64,000 nt of DNA, taken from Solimonas sp. K1W22B-7 (GTDB lineage Bacteria > Pseudomonadota > Gammaproteobacteria > Nevskiales > Nevskiaceae). The position numbers and the translations under genes were made by a program. This document shows, piece by piece, positions 25,570 through 32,731 of this stretch. How positions within the stretch are numbered: the stretch's first letter is position 1; every line of letters begins with the position of its first letter. The DNA lies in assembly GCF_003428335.1 (NCBI RefSeq), contig NZ_CP031704.1, positions 4,910,071-4,974,070 on the forward strand. The letters run 5' to 3'. The notes beneath the pieces were generated by a model. It saw nothing but the letters and a program-made list of their open reading frames with translations, had not been told where the DNA came from and searched no databases.

Positions 25570-26328
25570 TCACTCCTTCGGAAGCCAGTCCTGCAGCAGC
25601 CCCCCGTTCTCCCGCAGCCAGGCCCGCTGCTCGTCATGCCCCGGCATCTGCCGCTCCACCAGGGCCCAGAAGCGCGGCGAGTGGTTGCGGTGGACCAGGT
25701 GGCAGAGTTCGTGGACCACGACGTAGCGGAACACCTCGGGCGGCGCCATCAGCAGGCGCCAGGACAGGCAGATCAGCCCGCCCGGATTGCAGCTGCCCCA
25801 TTGCGTGCGCGGGTCGTTGACCCGCAGCCCGGCAGCCTGCACGCCCAGGCGGCGGCCCTCGTCCTCCAGCAGCTGCTTTGCCTCCTGGCGCGCCCGCTGC
25901 AGCAGGCCGCGGCGCAGGATCAGCTCGAGGTGGCGCGGCTGCAGGCCCAGCTGCGGCGCGGCGAACAGCGACACCGATTCCGGCTCGAAGCGCAGCTGCG
26001 GCCGCAGGCCGCTGGCCGGCACCAGGCGCAGCGGCAGGCGCCGGCCGTGGAACAGCAGCTCGCCCTGGCCGTCCCAGCGCAGCTCCGGCACCTGCCGCTG
26101 GGCCTGGACCTGGCGCAGTTCCGCCAGCTTCTCGCGCACCCAGCCCTCGCGCTCGCGCAGGAAGGCCAGGGCCTGGGCGCGGGCGACCCAGCGCGGATAG
26201 ACCAGGCGCACCTCGCTGGCCGAGCGCACCTCCACCCGCAGATGGCGCGAGCGCGCACTGCGGCGCTCGACGAGGCGGTAGTCCTCGTTGAACAGCTCGA
26301 ACTGGGTGCTCGCGGGGGTCTCGGACAC
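25570..26328 (-). CDS. YgjP-family (WLM/M48-like) metallopeptidase
   Basis: This 252-residue protein has the zinc motif HELCH at 206-210, a third ligand H216 (VHRNHSPRFW) and the conserved TQWGSC strand at about 175-180. Together these define the YgjP/DUF45 family. The N-terminal half has a basic segment (RRSARSRHLRVEV) also typical of the family. It is cytosolic with unknown substrate. The gene is convergent with the LEA-like gene and divergent in position from parB with a 264-bp non-coding region upstream. Confidence 0.88.
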   Translation of the reverse strand: MSETPASTQFELFNEDYRLVERRSARSRHLRVEVRSASEVRLVYPRWVARAQALAFLREREGWVREKLAELRQVQAQRQVPELRWDGQGELLFHGRRLPLRLVPASGLRPQLRFEPESVSLFAAPQLGLQPRHLELILRRGLLQRARQEAKQLLEDEGRRLGVQAAGLRVNDPRTQWGSCNPGGLICLSWRLLMAPPEVFRYVVVHELCHLVHRNHSPRFWALVERQMPGHDEQRAWLRENGGLLQDWLPKE

Positions 26329-26592
26329 TTGTTTATTTTAATCGAACAAAGTGTGATTGCAAAAACTTTCGTCACGCCACTCCTGCTGCGCTGCAGCAGG
26401 CCAAAAATCATGTGACAGGCTCGCCGGCCGGTCTTTCACGAAACGGCAAAAAATGCGTCACCACCGTAGCGAAGCCCCGTCCTTGCAGCGTTTGCTGCGG
26501 TGCACAGGGCTTTTATCCACAGGCTTATCCCCCTGTCCTGTCGATAAAAATTACTGCTGTTTGTGACAGTTAGCTGGCTTGCAAAACAGTAC
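26329..26592. other. Non-coding region with a perfect DnaA-box sequence
   Basis: The stretch holds no supported gene. It contains TTATCCACA at 26513-26521, identical to the consensus DnaA box, followed by a degenerate copy TTATCCCCC at 26525-26533 and moderately AT-rich text (TCGATAAAAATTACTGC). The location next to mnmG and parB resembles origin neighbourhoods in some bacteria. A single perfect box is not enough to call an origin. Confidence 0.4.
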
Positions 26593-27393
26593 CTACCCTG
26601 ATTGGTAGCCCATCTTGGCAAGCAGCCCATCAAGCTCATCCAGCGAATGGAAACCCAGCCGCAACTCGCCCTTGCCGGCACTGTCGGCCTGCACCACCAC
26701 GGCGCAGGCCAGGTGGTCCGACAGTTCGCGCTCCAGGCGTTGCCAGTCGCTGGGCTTGCCGGGACGGAACACAATCTTGCTGTCGCGTTCCTGGGCGATG
26801 CGCTTCTCCAGGCCGCGCACGGTCAGCTTCAGGCGGATGACGTCGTCGGCCCAGCGCATCTGCTCGCTCAGCGGCAGGCCGGCCAGCACCTTGGCGTGGC
26901 CCAGCAGGATGTGGCCGCCATTGACCAGGTCCTGCACCGGCTGTGCCAGGTTGAGCAGGCGCAGGTAGTTGCTGACGTACTCGCGCGACTTGCCGATGCG
27001 CCGGCCGATCTCCTCGTGCGTCATGCCGTGGATCTCGCCCAGGCGCTTGAGGCCGGAGGCGGCTTCCATCGGCGTCAGGGACTCGCGCTGCAGGTTCTCG
27101 ATCAGTCCGACGACGAAGGCCTCGTCGTCGGACAGGTCGTCGCGGATCACCGCCGGGATCTCGTGCACCCCGGCCAGCTGCGCGGCGCGCCAGCGGCGTT
27201 CGCCGGCCAGCAATTCGTAGCCCCAGACCCGGGTGCGCAGCACGATGGGCTGCACCACGCCCGATTCGCGGATCGACTCCGCCAACTCTTTCAGGGCGTC
27301 GGGGTCGAAGTGCCGCCGGGCCTGCTGGCTGCCCGGGCGGATCAGGTCGATCGGGATTTCCTGGATGACGCCGGCGGACCGCTTCTTGCTCAT
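26593..27393 (-). CDS. parB: ParB/Spo0J-family partition protein, without adjacent parA
   Basis: This 266-residue protein has the ParB N-terminal CTPase/nuclease-like domain with GERRWRA at 64-70 and ENLQRESLTPMEAA at 99-112. A helix-turn-helix follows at about 124-145 (THEEIGRRIGKSREYVSNYLRLL), then a C-terminal dimer region. It should bind parS-like sites and load CTP. A chromosomal parB normally follows parA; here parA and rsmG are absent and the gene is inverted relative to mnmG. It may be a second, diverged ParB paralogue. I found no intact consensus parS in the window. Confidence 0.9.
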   Translation of the reverse strand: MSKKRSAGVIQEIPIDLIRPGSQQARRHFDPDALKELAESIRESGVVQPIVLRTRVWGYELLAGERRWRAAQLAGVHEIPAVIRDDLSDDEAFVVGLIENLQRESLTPMEAASGLKRLGEIHGMTHEEIGRRIGKSREYVSNYLRLLNLAQPVQDLVNGGHILLGHAKVLAGLPLSEQMRWADDVIRLKLTVRGLEKRIAQERDSKIVFRPGKPSDWQRLERELSDHLACAVVVQADSAGKGELRLGFHSLDELDGLLAKMGYQSG

Positions 27394-27410
27394 CCGTTTA
27401 TTGTACGGCT

Positions 27411-27679
27411 AGGGTCTGTTGGTATGTACCTTGGTCGCTGCGTTGCCGCCCAGAATTGCGCCAAGCCAGGCAGGCGGAGCGCGGTTTGGTGGTTCCAAAT
27501 TAGCGATGCCTAACGCCGCATGGCGCAATTCTGGGCGCAACCCGGAGGGCCGGGACCATTTTTGCGCCATGCTGCGTTGCTTGTCGCTCGTGTACGTCGA
27601 GTACACCACGCTCCTCGCGCCTTGCCTGGCGCAAAAATGATCTCCGGCGCAGCGATCAAGGTACACACCAACAGACCCT
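27411..27679. repeat. Nested-palindrome element, copy B (269 bp)
   Basis: The outer arms AGGGTCTGTTGGTATGTACC and onward (27411-27442) match the right arm with two differences in about 32 bp. Hairpin one pairs GCCCAGAATTGCGCCA (27448-27463) with 27521-27536, 16 bp perfect, with an apex TTTGGTGGTTCCAAA. Hairpin two pairs ATTTTTGCGCCA (about 27559-27570) with its complement near 27627-27638, with apex GTGTACGTCGAGTACAC. The spacer is ACCCGGAGGGCCGGG. The 335-bp parB-folE gap contains little else. No gene is supported inside. Confidence 0.9.
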
Positions 27680-27728
27680 TGACCCCGGGCATGGGATAAT
27701 CCCCCCAAAGTCCAAGGAGAACAACGGC

Positions 27729-28271
27729 ATGGAAGAGCAATTCCGCGCAATCATCGAGGCCATCGGGGAAAACCCGGAACGCGAGGGCCTGCTGCGCACC
27801 CCGCACCGCGCCGCCAAGGCCATGGAATTCCTCACCCAGGGCTACGAGCAGGACATCGGCGAGATCGTCAACGGCGCGGTATTCGAGTCGCACAACGACG
27901 AAATGGTGATCGTCAAGGACATCGAGCTGTACTCGATGTGCGAGCACCACATGCTGCCCTTCATCGGCCGCGCCCATGTCGCCTACCTGCCGAACGGCAA
28001 GGTCATCGGGCTGTCCAAGATTCCGCGGATCGTAGACATGTTCGCCCGGCGCCTGCAGATCCAGGAGAACCTGACCCAGCAGATCGGCCAGTGCCTGCAG
28101 GACACCATCGACGCCAAGGGCGTGGGCGTGGTCATCGAGGCGAAACATCTCTGCGCCATGATGCGCGGCGTACAGAAGCAGAATTCCAGCATGGTGACGT
28201 CGTTCATGCTGGGCCGCTTCCGCGAGGATCACCGCACCCGCCAGGAATTCCTGGACCTTATCCGGCGTTGA
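27729..28271 (+). CDS. folE: GTP cyclohydrolase I
   Basis: This 180-residue enzyme has zinc ligands C71 and H74 in [10 protein letters not shown] and C142 in [10 protein letters not shown]. It also has [19 protein letters not shown] and the C-terminal [19 protein letters not shown]. These are invariant features of FolE, which converts GTP to dihydroneopterin triphosphate for folate or pterin synthesis. An AAGGAG site lies upstream of the ATG. Its upstream region is dominated by repeat copy B, so its promoter must lie in the 50 bp left or inside the repeat. Confidence 0.97.
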   Translation: MEEQFRAIIEAIGENPEREGLLRTPHRAAKAMEFLTQGYEQDIGEIVNGAVFESHNDEMVIVKDIELYSMCEHHMLPFIGRAHVAYLPNGKVIGLSKIPRIVDMFARRLQIQENLTQQIGQCLQDTIDAKGVGVVIEAKHLCAMMRGVQKQNSSMVTSFMLGRFREDHRTRQEFLDLIRR

Positions 28272-28416
28272 AAAACAGACGCCGGCGTCATAATTAAAAG
28301 ACAGTTGTATAGCTTGAGCCAAACCGGGCTAAACTGCGTAAATGCGGCATGGCGGCTGTTTCCAGTATCTGGCAGCCGCCCGCCCGACAAGTCCTTGTAT
28401 TTGAAGGTCTAAAGCC

Positions 28417-29400
28417 ATGTTGAACGGAATGAACCCCGATCTCCCCGCCCAGCAAGAGGTCCTGCGAGCGGTCGAGTCCACGGTGCGCGAGCTGATGCAG
28501 AAGCACCGCGACGGCCGCAAGCTGTGGATGCCCAGTGACCTGATGCCGGCCGACGAGCTGGCCGACCCCAATTACGAGGAGGAGCTGAGCTCCCTGCGCG
28601 AGCGAGCCCGCGGCCTGCCCGACGGCGTGCGCGTGGCCATCGCCCTCAACCTGCTGACCGAGGAAGGCCTGCCGCACTTCCACCGCCTGGTGGCGGTGTA
28701 CATGGGCCACCACGGTGCCTGGGCCGAGTGGAACAACCTCTGGACCGCCGAGGAAGACCGCCACGGCTGCGTGCTGCGCGACTACGTGCGCGACGCCCGC
28801 GTCTTCAACATGAAGGCGCTGGAAGAGATGCAGTTCCAGTACATCGAGTCCGGCTTCGACCCGGACTGGAAGGACGACCCCTATCGCCTGCTGGCCTATA
28901 CCAGCCTGCAGGAAAAGGCGACGCAGACCTCGCACGCCAATGCCGGCCGCCTGGCCGGCAACTACGAGCCCAAGCTGCAGAAGATCCTGGCGCACATCTG
29001 TGCCGACGAAGCGCGTCACTACGTCTTCTACCGCGACTCCTTCTCCGCCGTGATGAAGCTGGACACCAACCGCGCGCTGCACGCCCTGGCGGCGGTGGCG
29101 CCGGCCCTGGCGATGCCCGGCCACAACATCGCCGGCTTCGCGCAGATGTCCGAGGTGGAGCGCCGCGCCGGCATCTACGGCCCGCGCGAATACCTGAAGC
29201 TGGTGGAAGAGCTGGTGCGCCACTGGGCCATCGACAAGATGGACGGCCTGTCCGCGATGGGCCGCGCCGCCCAGGACAAGGTGATGGAGCTGCCCAAGCG
29301 CCTGGGACGCATGGCCGACTACGTCGAGTCCAAGGCGCACTCGCGCAGCTTCTCGTTCGAGTTCATCTACCAGCGCGCGTTCGAGATGGCAGGCGGGTGA
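28417..29400 (+). CDS. Soluble acyl-ACP desaturase (ferritin-like diiron, type 2)
   Basis: This 327-residue protein shows both diiron half-sites: E82/E83 in NLLTEEGLPHF and E113xxH116 in TAEEDRHG, then E166 and E198xxH201 in CADEARHYVFY. This is the FA_desaturase_2 family of plastid stearoyl-ACP desaturases and mycobacterial DesA1. It introduces a double bond into an ACP-bound acyl chain using ferredoxin and oxygen. Such enzymes are uncommon in gammaproteobacteria. The window also has an unrelated membrane desaturase at 41840. The likely upstream -10-like text TTGTATAGC lies near 28301. Confidence 0.88.
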   Translation: MLNGMNPDLPAQQEVLRAVESTVRELMQKHRDGRKLWMPSDLMPADELADPNYEEELSSLRERARGLPDGVRVAIALNLLTEEGLPHFHRLVAVYMGHHGAWAEWNNLWTAEEDRHGCVLRDYVRDARVFNMKALEEMQFQYIESGFDPDWKDDPYRLLAYTSLQEKATQTSHANAGRLAGNYEPKLQKILAHICADEARHYVFYRDSFSAVMKLDTNRALHALAAVAPALAMPGHNIAGFAQMSEVERRAGIYGPREYLKLVEELVRHWAIDKMDGLSAMGRAAQDKVMELPKRLGRMADYVESKAHSRSFSFEFIYQRAFEMAGG

Positions 29401-29641
29401 GGCAATGCGCTTTGGCAATGCCTAGATGGCATTGCCTGCATTGCCGAACGCCCGGCCATGGATGGCCGGGCCGGGGGTCAATCAGGTAACAGAGGCCCCG
29501 CCATGGACGGCGCCACCGCAGGCGGCTCAGGTGCCGCTTGGCTTTGCTTCCTTGCCGCGAGAGTGTCGACGCCCCCGGCTTTCGCGCGTGCCTCGATACG
29601 CCGCTACGCGGCACTCGGCATGAGCGGTTTGTTAGTCGATT
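29401..29641. repeat. Gap with small dyads and a TCGATACGCC-type repeat
   Basis: Several short palindromes follow the desaturase stop, such as GGCAATGCC-TAGAT-GGCATTGCC (about 29414-29436) and CGGCCATGGATGGCCG. At 29591-29627 is CCTCGATACGCCGCTACGCG and onward to GAGCGG, a half of a dispersed extragenic repeat type. No gene or T-run terminator is seen. Confidence 0.6.
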
Positions 29642-29914
29642 TCAGCGTCGAACAGCAAACCCTTTGCTCGACACTTCCTCAGCTTGCCCCCACTCCACCG
29701 CTTCCACCCGCGCCGCCGGTGGCCCCCGGTCCAGCCAGGCGCGCAATCCGGCCAATGCTTCCGCAGGCCCCGCCGCCATACCCTCCACCCGGCCATCGGG
29801 AAGGTTGCGGACCCAGCCGTCCAGGCCCAGGCTGGTGGCCTTGTCGGCGGTGCTCTGGCGGAAAAACACGCCCTGCACGCGGCCGGACACGATGAAGCGG
29901 TAACATTCACGCAT
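29642..29914 (-). CDS. acyP: Acylphosphatase
   Basis: The ATG at 29912-29914 gives 90 residues, the normal size. The active-site loop GRVQGVFFR with catalytic R19 and the conserved N37 in GWVRNLPDGRVEG are present, as is EVSSKGFAVRR, a variant of the usual GF.I.R end. It hydrolyses acyl phosphates in the cytosol. Longer and alternative frames over this region are shadows. Its start is 22 bp from the divergent hypothetical gene. Confidence 0.92.
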   Translation of the reverse strand: MRECYRFIVSGRVQGVFFRQSTADKATSLGLDGWVRNLPDGRVEGMAAGPAEALAGLRAWLDRGPPAARVEAVEWGQAEEVSSKGFAVRR

Positions 29915-29936
29915 AGCCGAAGAACTGGATGGTTTC

Positions 29937-30602
29937 ATGGGCATCATCTCGCAAATCCGCCGTGGTGTGGCTGCAGTGCGCCAGTTGCGCGGCACCCCGC
30001 TGCCGGACGGCGAACCGGAGCTGGCGGCTTTCTCCGCCGCGATCCCGGTGGGACCCTCGGGCGCGCCGCTGTGGCAGATCGACGTGCAGATCACCACCGA
30101 GCCGCATGCCGACGGCGAGCGCCTGCGCCTGCGCGCGCGCATCCAGACCAACCTGGCCTCGGCACTGAAACCGGCGCTGGGCGCGCCCGCGGTGTTCTCC
30201 GACAGCCGCGCGCTGACCGTGGCGGAACGCACCGGCTCGCTGGTGCAGCGCACCGCCAACCGCGTGCTGGCCCTGCCGGCGGTGCGCGCCTTCGCCGAGC
30301 CGCTGCTGAGCAACGATTTCAATACCTGGATCGAGATCCAGGCCTCCACCGCCTCGCTCGACGGCGGCGCGCGGGAGCTGATCCCGCAAAGCGACAAGCT
30401 GGCGGCGCTGGGCATCCAGCCGCGCCTGGCCGGCGACCAGCCGGTGGCGGAGACCTGGAGCGGCCAGGCCGCCGACGGCTTCGCCCAGGTGTCCCTGCTG
30501 CAGATCGACAAGCGCCACCTGCCGCCGGGTCTGGCGCAGCGCATGGGCGACAAGCCCTTCCAGCTGGCGGCGGCGATCGTCAACACGGCACAGCAGAAGT
30601 AA
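29937..30602 (+). CDS. Hypothetical protein, 221 residues
   Basis: No family is recognised. The protein has no signal peptide or membrane helix and begins with a short basic helix (MGIISQIRRGVAAVRQLRG). The rest alternates beta-like and helical text with repeated TASLDGGARELIPQ and LQTNLASAL-like segments, suggesting a compact soluble domain. Codon use fits the genome, with strong third-position GC, and the frame is free of competing credible frames. It is divergent from acyP and followed by a repeat before the MATE gene. Function unknown. Confidence 0.7.
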   Translation: MGIISQIRRGVAAVRQLRGTPLPDGEPELAAFSAAIPVGPSGAPLWQIDVQITTEPHADGERLRLRARIQTNLASALKPALGAPAVFSDSRALTVAERTGSLVQRTANRVLALPAVRAFAEPLLSNDFNTWIEIQASTASLDGGARELIPQSDKLAALGIQPRLAGDQPVAETWSGQAADGFAQVSLLQIDKRHLPPGLAQRMGDKPFQLAAAIVNTAQQK

Positions 30603-30615
30603 AAACATGCCTGGC

Positions 30616-30692
30616 CACGGATCACGCGGATGAACGCGGATAAAGCACCCTGCGTTCGCTTTGATCCGCGTTCATCCGCGTTCATCCGTGGC
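30616..30692. repeat. Inverted ATCCGCG-type repeat (77 bp)
   Basis: CCACGGATCACGCGGATGAA (30616-30635) faces TTCATCCGCGTTCATCCGTG (30672-30691), with further GCGGAT units in tandem. The same repeat type recurs at 52145-52271. It forms a stem with internal register shifts because the units are themselves repetitive. Confidence 0.85.
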
Positions 30693-30736
30693 AAAAAAGA
30701 TCTTCTTGCCGTTCCAGCGCTGATGGCCCGCTCCTG

Positions 30737-32059
30737 ATGCAGCGCGCCCGCTCCCGCGAAGTGCTGCACCTGGCGCTGCCGATCATCGGCGGCATGGCCT
30801 CGCAGAACCTGCTGAACCTGGCGGACGCCTGGATGGTCGGCGGCCTCGGGCCCGACGCGCTGGCCGCCACCGGCATCTCCAACTTCGTCAACTTCATCGC
30901 CTTCGCCTTCATCATGGGGTTTGCCAGCGCGGTGCAGGCGATCGCGGCGCGCCGCGCCGGCGAGGGCCATACCGAGGAGCTGGCGGTGCCGCTCAACGGC
31001 GGCCTGCTGCTGTCGCTGGTGATCGGCGTGCCGATGGCGGCACTGCTGATCTGGTTCACGCCGGAAATCCTCGGCGCGCTGAGTAGCGATCCGGCGATCG
31101 TGCGCGAGGGCACGCCCTACCTGCAGTGGCGCCTGGTGGCGGTGGCGGCGGTGGGCATGAACTTCGCGTTCCGCGGCTACTGGAGCGCGGTGAAGATGAC
31201 GCGGCTGTACATGCTGACCCTGGTGGAGATGCATGCGCTCAACATCCTGTTCAGCTACTCGCTGATCTACGGCCACTTCGGCCTGCCGGCGATGGGCACG
31301 GCTGGCGCCGGCCTGGGCACCACCCTGGCGACCGTGGCGGGCACCGGCATCTACTTCTTCCTGGCCTCGCGCCATGCCAAACCGCATGGCTTCCTGCAGC
31401 GCATGCCGACGCGCGAGCAGCTGCGCAGCCTGATGCGGCTGAGCATTCCCGCCTGCATCCAGCAGCTGCTGTTCTCGGGCGGCTTCCTGGTGCTGTTCTG
31501 GATCATCGGCAAGATCGGCACGCAGGAACTGGCAGTGGCCAACGTGCTGATCACGCTGACGCTGACCGCCGTGCTGCCGGCGATGGGTTTCGGCCTGGCC
31601 GCCGCGACGCTGTGCGGACAGGCCCTGGGCCGGCGCGATCCGGACGATGCCCAGCGCTGGGCCTGGGACACCTACAGGGTGGCACTCTGGGTGTTCGGCG
31701 CGCTGTCGCTGCCGATGCTGCTGTTCCCCGGCCCGGTGCTGGCTTTCTTCCTGCGCGAGCCGGCGCTGGTGGAACTGGGGCGGCTGCCGCTGCAGCTGAT
31801 GGGCGCCACCATCGCGCTGGATGGCCTGGGCCTGATCATGATGCAGGCGCTGCTCGGCGCCGGCGCGGCCAAGCTAGTGATGAAGGTGGCGGTGGGCCTG
31901 CAGTGGCTGGTCTTCCTGCCGCTGGCCTGGCTGCTGGGCCCGGTGCTGGGCCATGGCCTGGTGGCGCTGTGGCTGGCGATGGGCGGCTACCGCCTGCTGC
32001 AGGCGCTGATCTTCACGCGGGCGTGGCAGAAGCGGGAGTGGGTGTCGATCCGGGTGTAG
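30737..32059 (+). CDS. MATE-family multidrug/Na+ (H+) antiporter
   Basis: This 440-residue protein has about 12 membrane helices in two MatE repeats. The first starts EVLHLALPIIGGMASQNLLNLADAWMVG, typical of the DinF/NorM superfamily. The second repeat opens LRSLMRLSIPACIQQLLFSGGF. It exports cationic compounds across the inner membrane. The start is preceded by a tiny frame (ATG at 30723) whose TGA overlaps the ATG at 30737, which may aid initiation since the ribosome site is weak. A REPIN pair follows the gene. Confidence 0.9.
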   Translation: MQRARSREVLHLALPIIGGMASQNLLNLADAWMVGGLGPDALAATGISNFVNFIAFAFIMGFASAVQAIAARRAGEGHTEELAVPLNGGLLLSLVIGVPMAALLIWFTPEILGALSSDPAIVREGTPYLQWRLVAVAAVGMNFAFRGYWSAVKMTRLYMLTLVEMHALNILFSYSLIYGHFGLPAMGTAGAGLGTTLATVAGTGIYFFLASRHAKPHGFLQRMPTREQLRSLMRLSIPACIQQLLFSGGFLVLFWIIGKIGTQELAVANVLITLTLTAVLPAMGFGLAAATLCGQALGRRDPDDAQRWAWDTYRVALWVFGALSLPMLLFPGPVLAFFLREPALVELGRLPLQLMGATIALDGLGLIMMQALLGAGAAKLVMKVAVGLQWLVFLPLAWLLGPVLGHGLVALWLAMGGYRLLQALIFTRAWQKREWVSIRV

Positions 32060-32074
32060 GGCGAAGTCTTTCCC

Positions 32075-32146
32075 GTAGGAGCGGCTGTTAGCCGCGATGG
32101 CCGGTTTTCATGATACTCGGCGATCGCGGCTAACAGCCGCTCCTAC
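32075..32146. repeat. REPIN-like inverted pair after the MATE gene
   Basis: Two REP units identical to those at 22766-22821 (GTAGGAGCGGCTGTTAGCC and its complement) enclose a 24-base centre. They lie between convergent MATE and DUF4112 genes. Confidence 0.92.
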
Positions 32147-32177
32147 ATCCGCTACCCGAACAATCTTCAGCGGTTCG

Positions 32178-32672
32178 CTAAAGGAAATGCCGCGCCGCCC
32201 ACCAGCCCAGCGCGGCGACGGCGGCCATCAGTGCCGCCAGCGCCAGCAGCCCCACCCGCCGCTGCGCCGGCCCGGCCACCACGACGCCGTGGCGCGCCTC
32301 CTGCTCGCGCAGGTAGTCCTCCAGCAGGCGCGCATTGATGCGGTTGGCCTTGAAGGCGAAATCGAAGACGTCGCCCAGCAGCGGCACCAGGCCCACCGCG
32401 GCGTCCAGGGCGGCGAAACCCGTCATTTTCAGCAGCAGGGGCCGCGGCGCGCCGATCTTCACGCCCTCGTAGACCAGGAAGCCGGACAGCGCCAGGCCGG
32501 CGATGTCGCCCACCACCGGCACCAGGCCGATGACCGAATCGAGGCCGAATTTCCAGCCCAGCCCGGGAATGCTGACCGCTTCGTCGAGCAACTTCGACAT
32601 GCGCTGCAGGCGCTGACGCGAGGCCTGCACCTCCGCCAGAGGGGGCAAAGAGCCGTTCGAGGTAGTGTCCAT
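32178..32672 (-). CDS. DUF4112 membrane protein
   Basis: This 164-residue protein contains two related motifs, FGLDSVIGLVPVVGDIAGLALSGF and AALDAAVGLVPLLGDVFDFAFKANR. The GLVPxxGD repeat is the hallmark of DUF4112. Hydrophobic segments near 45-75, 85-105 and 140-160 suggest an inner-membrane protein. No function is established for the family. It is divergent from plsB with a short gap. Confidence 0.88.
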   Translation of the reverse strand: MDTTSNGSLPPLAEVQASRQRLQRMSKLLDEAVSIPGLGWKFGLDSVIGLVPVVGDIAGLALSGFLVYEGVKIGAPRPLLLKMTGFAALDAAVGLVPLLGDVFDFAFKANRINARLLEDYLREQEARHGVVVAGPAQRRVGLLALAALMAAVAALGWWAARHFL

Positions 32673-32731
32673 GGCCCCATTATCGCTAACCTATGGGGTA
32701 CAACCAGCAAAAAAACAGGATTACCGGGGCC

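Noticed and set aside
26427-26445. TCTTTCACGAAACGG near parB resembles a parS site
   Set aside because: Compared with the consensus palindrome two central bases are missing and symmetry is lost.
27679-27700. TTGACC and GATAAT as a folE promoter
   Set aside because: The spacer is only 10 bp, far from the 17 bp expected.
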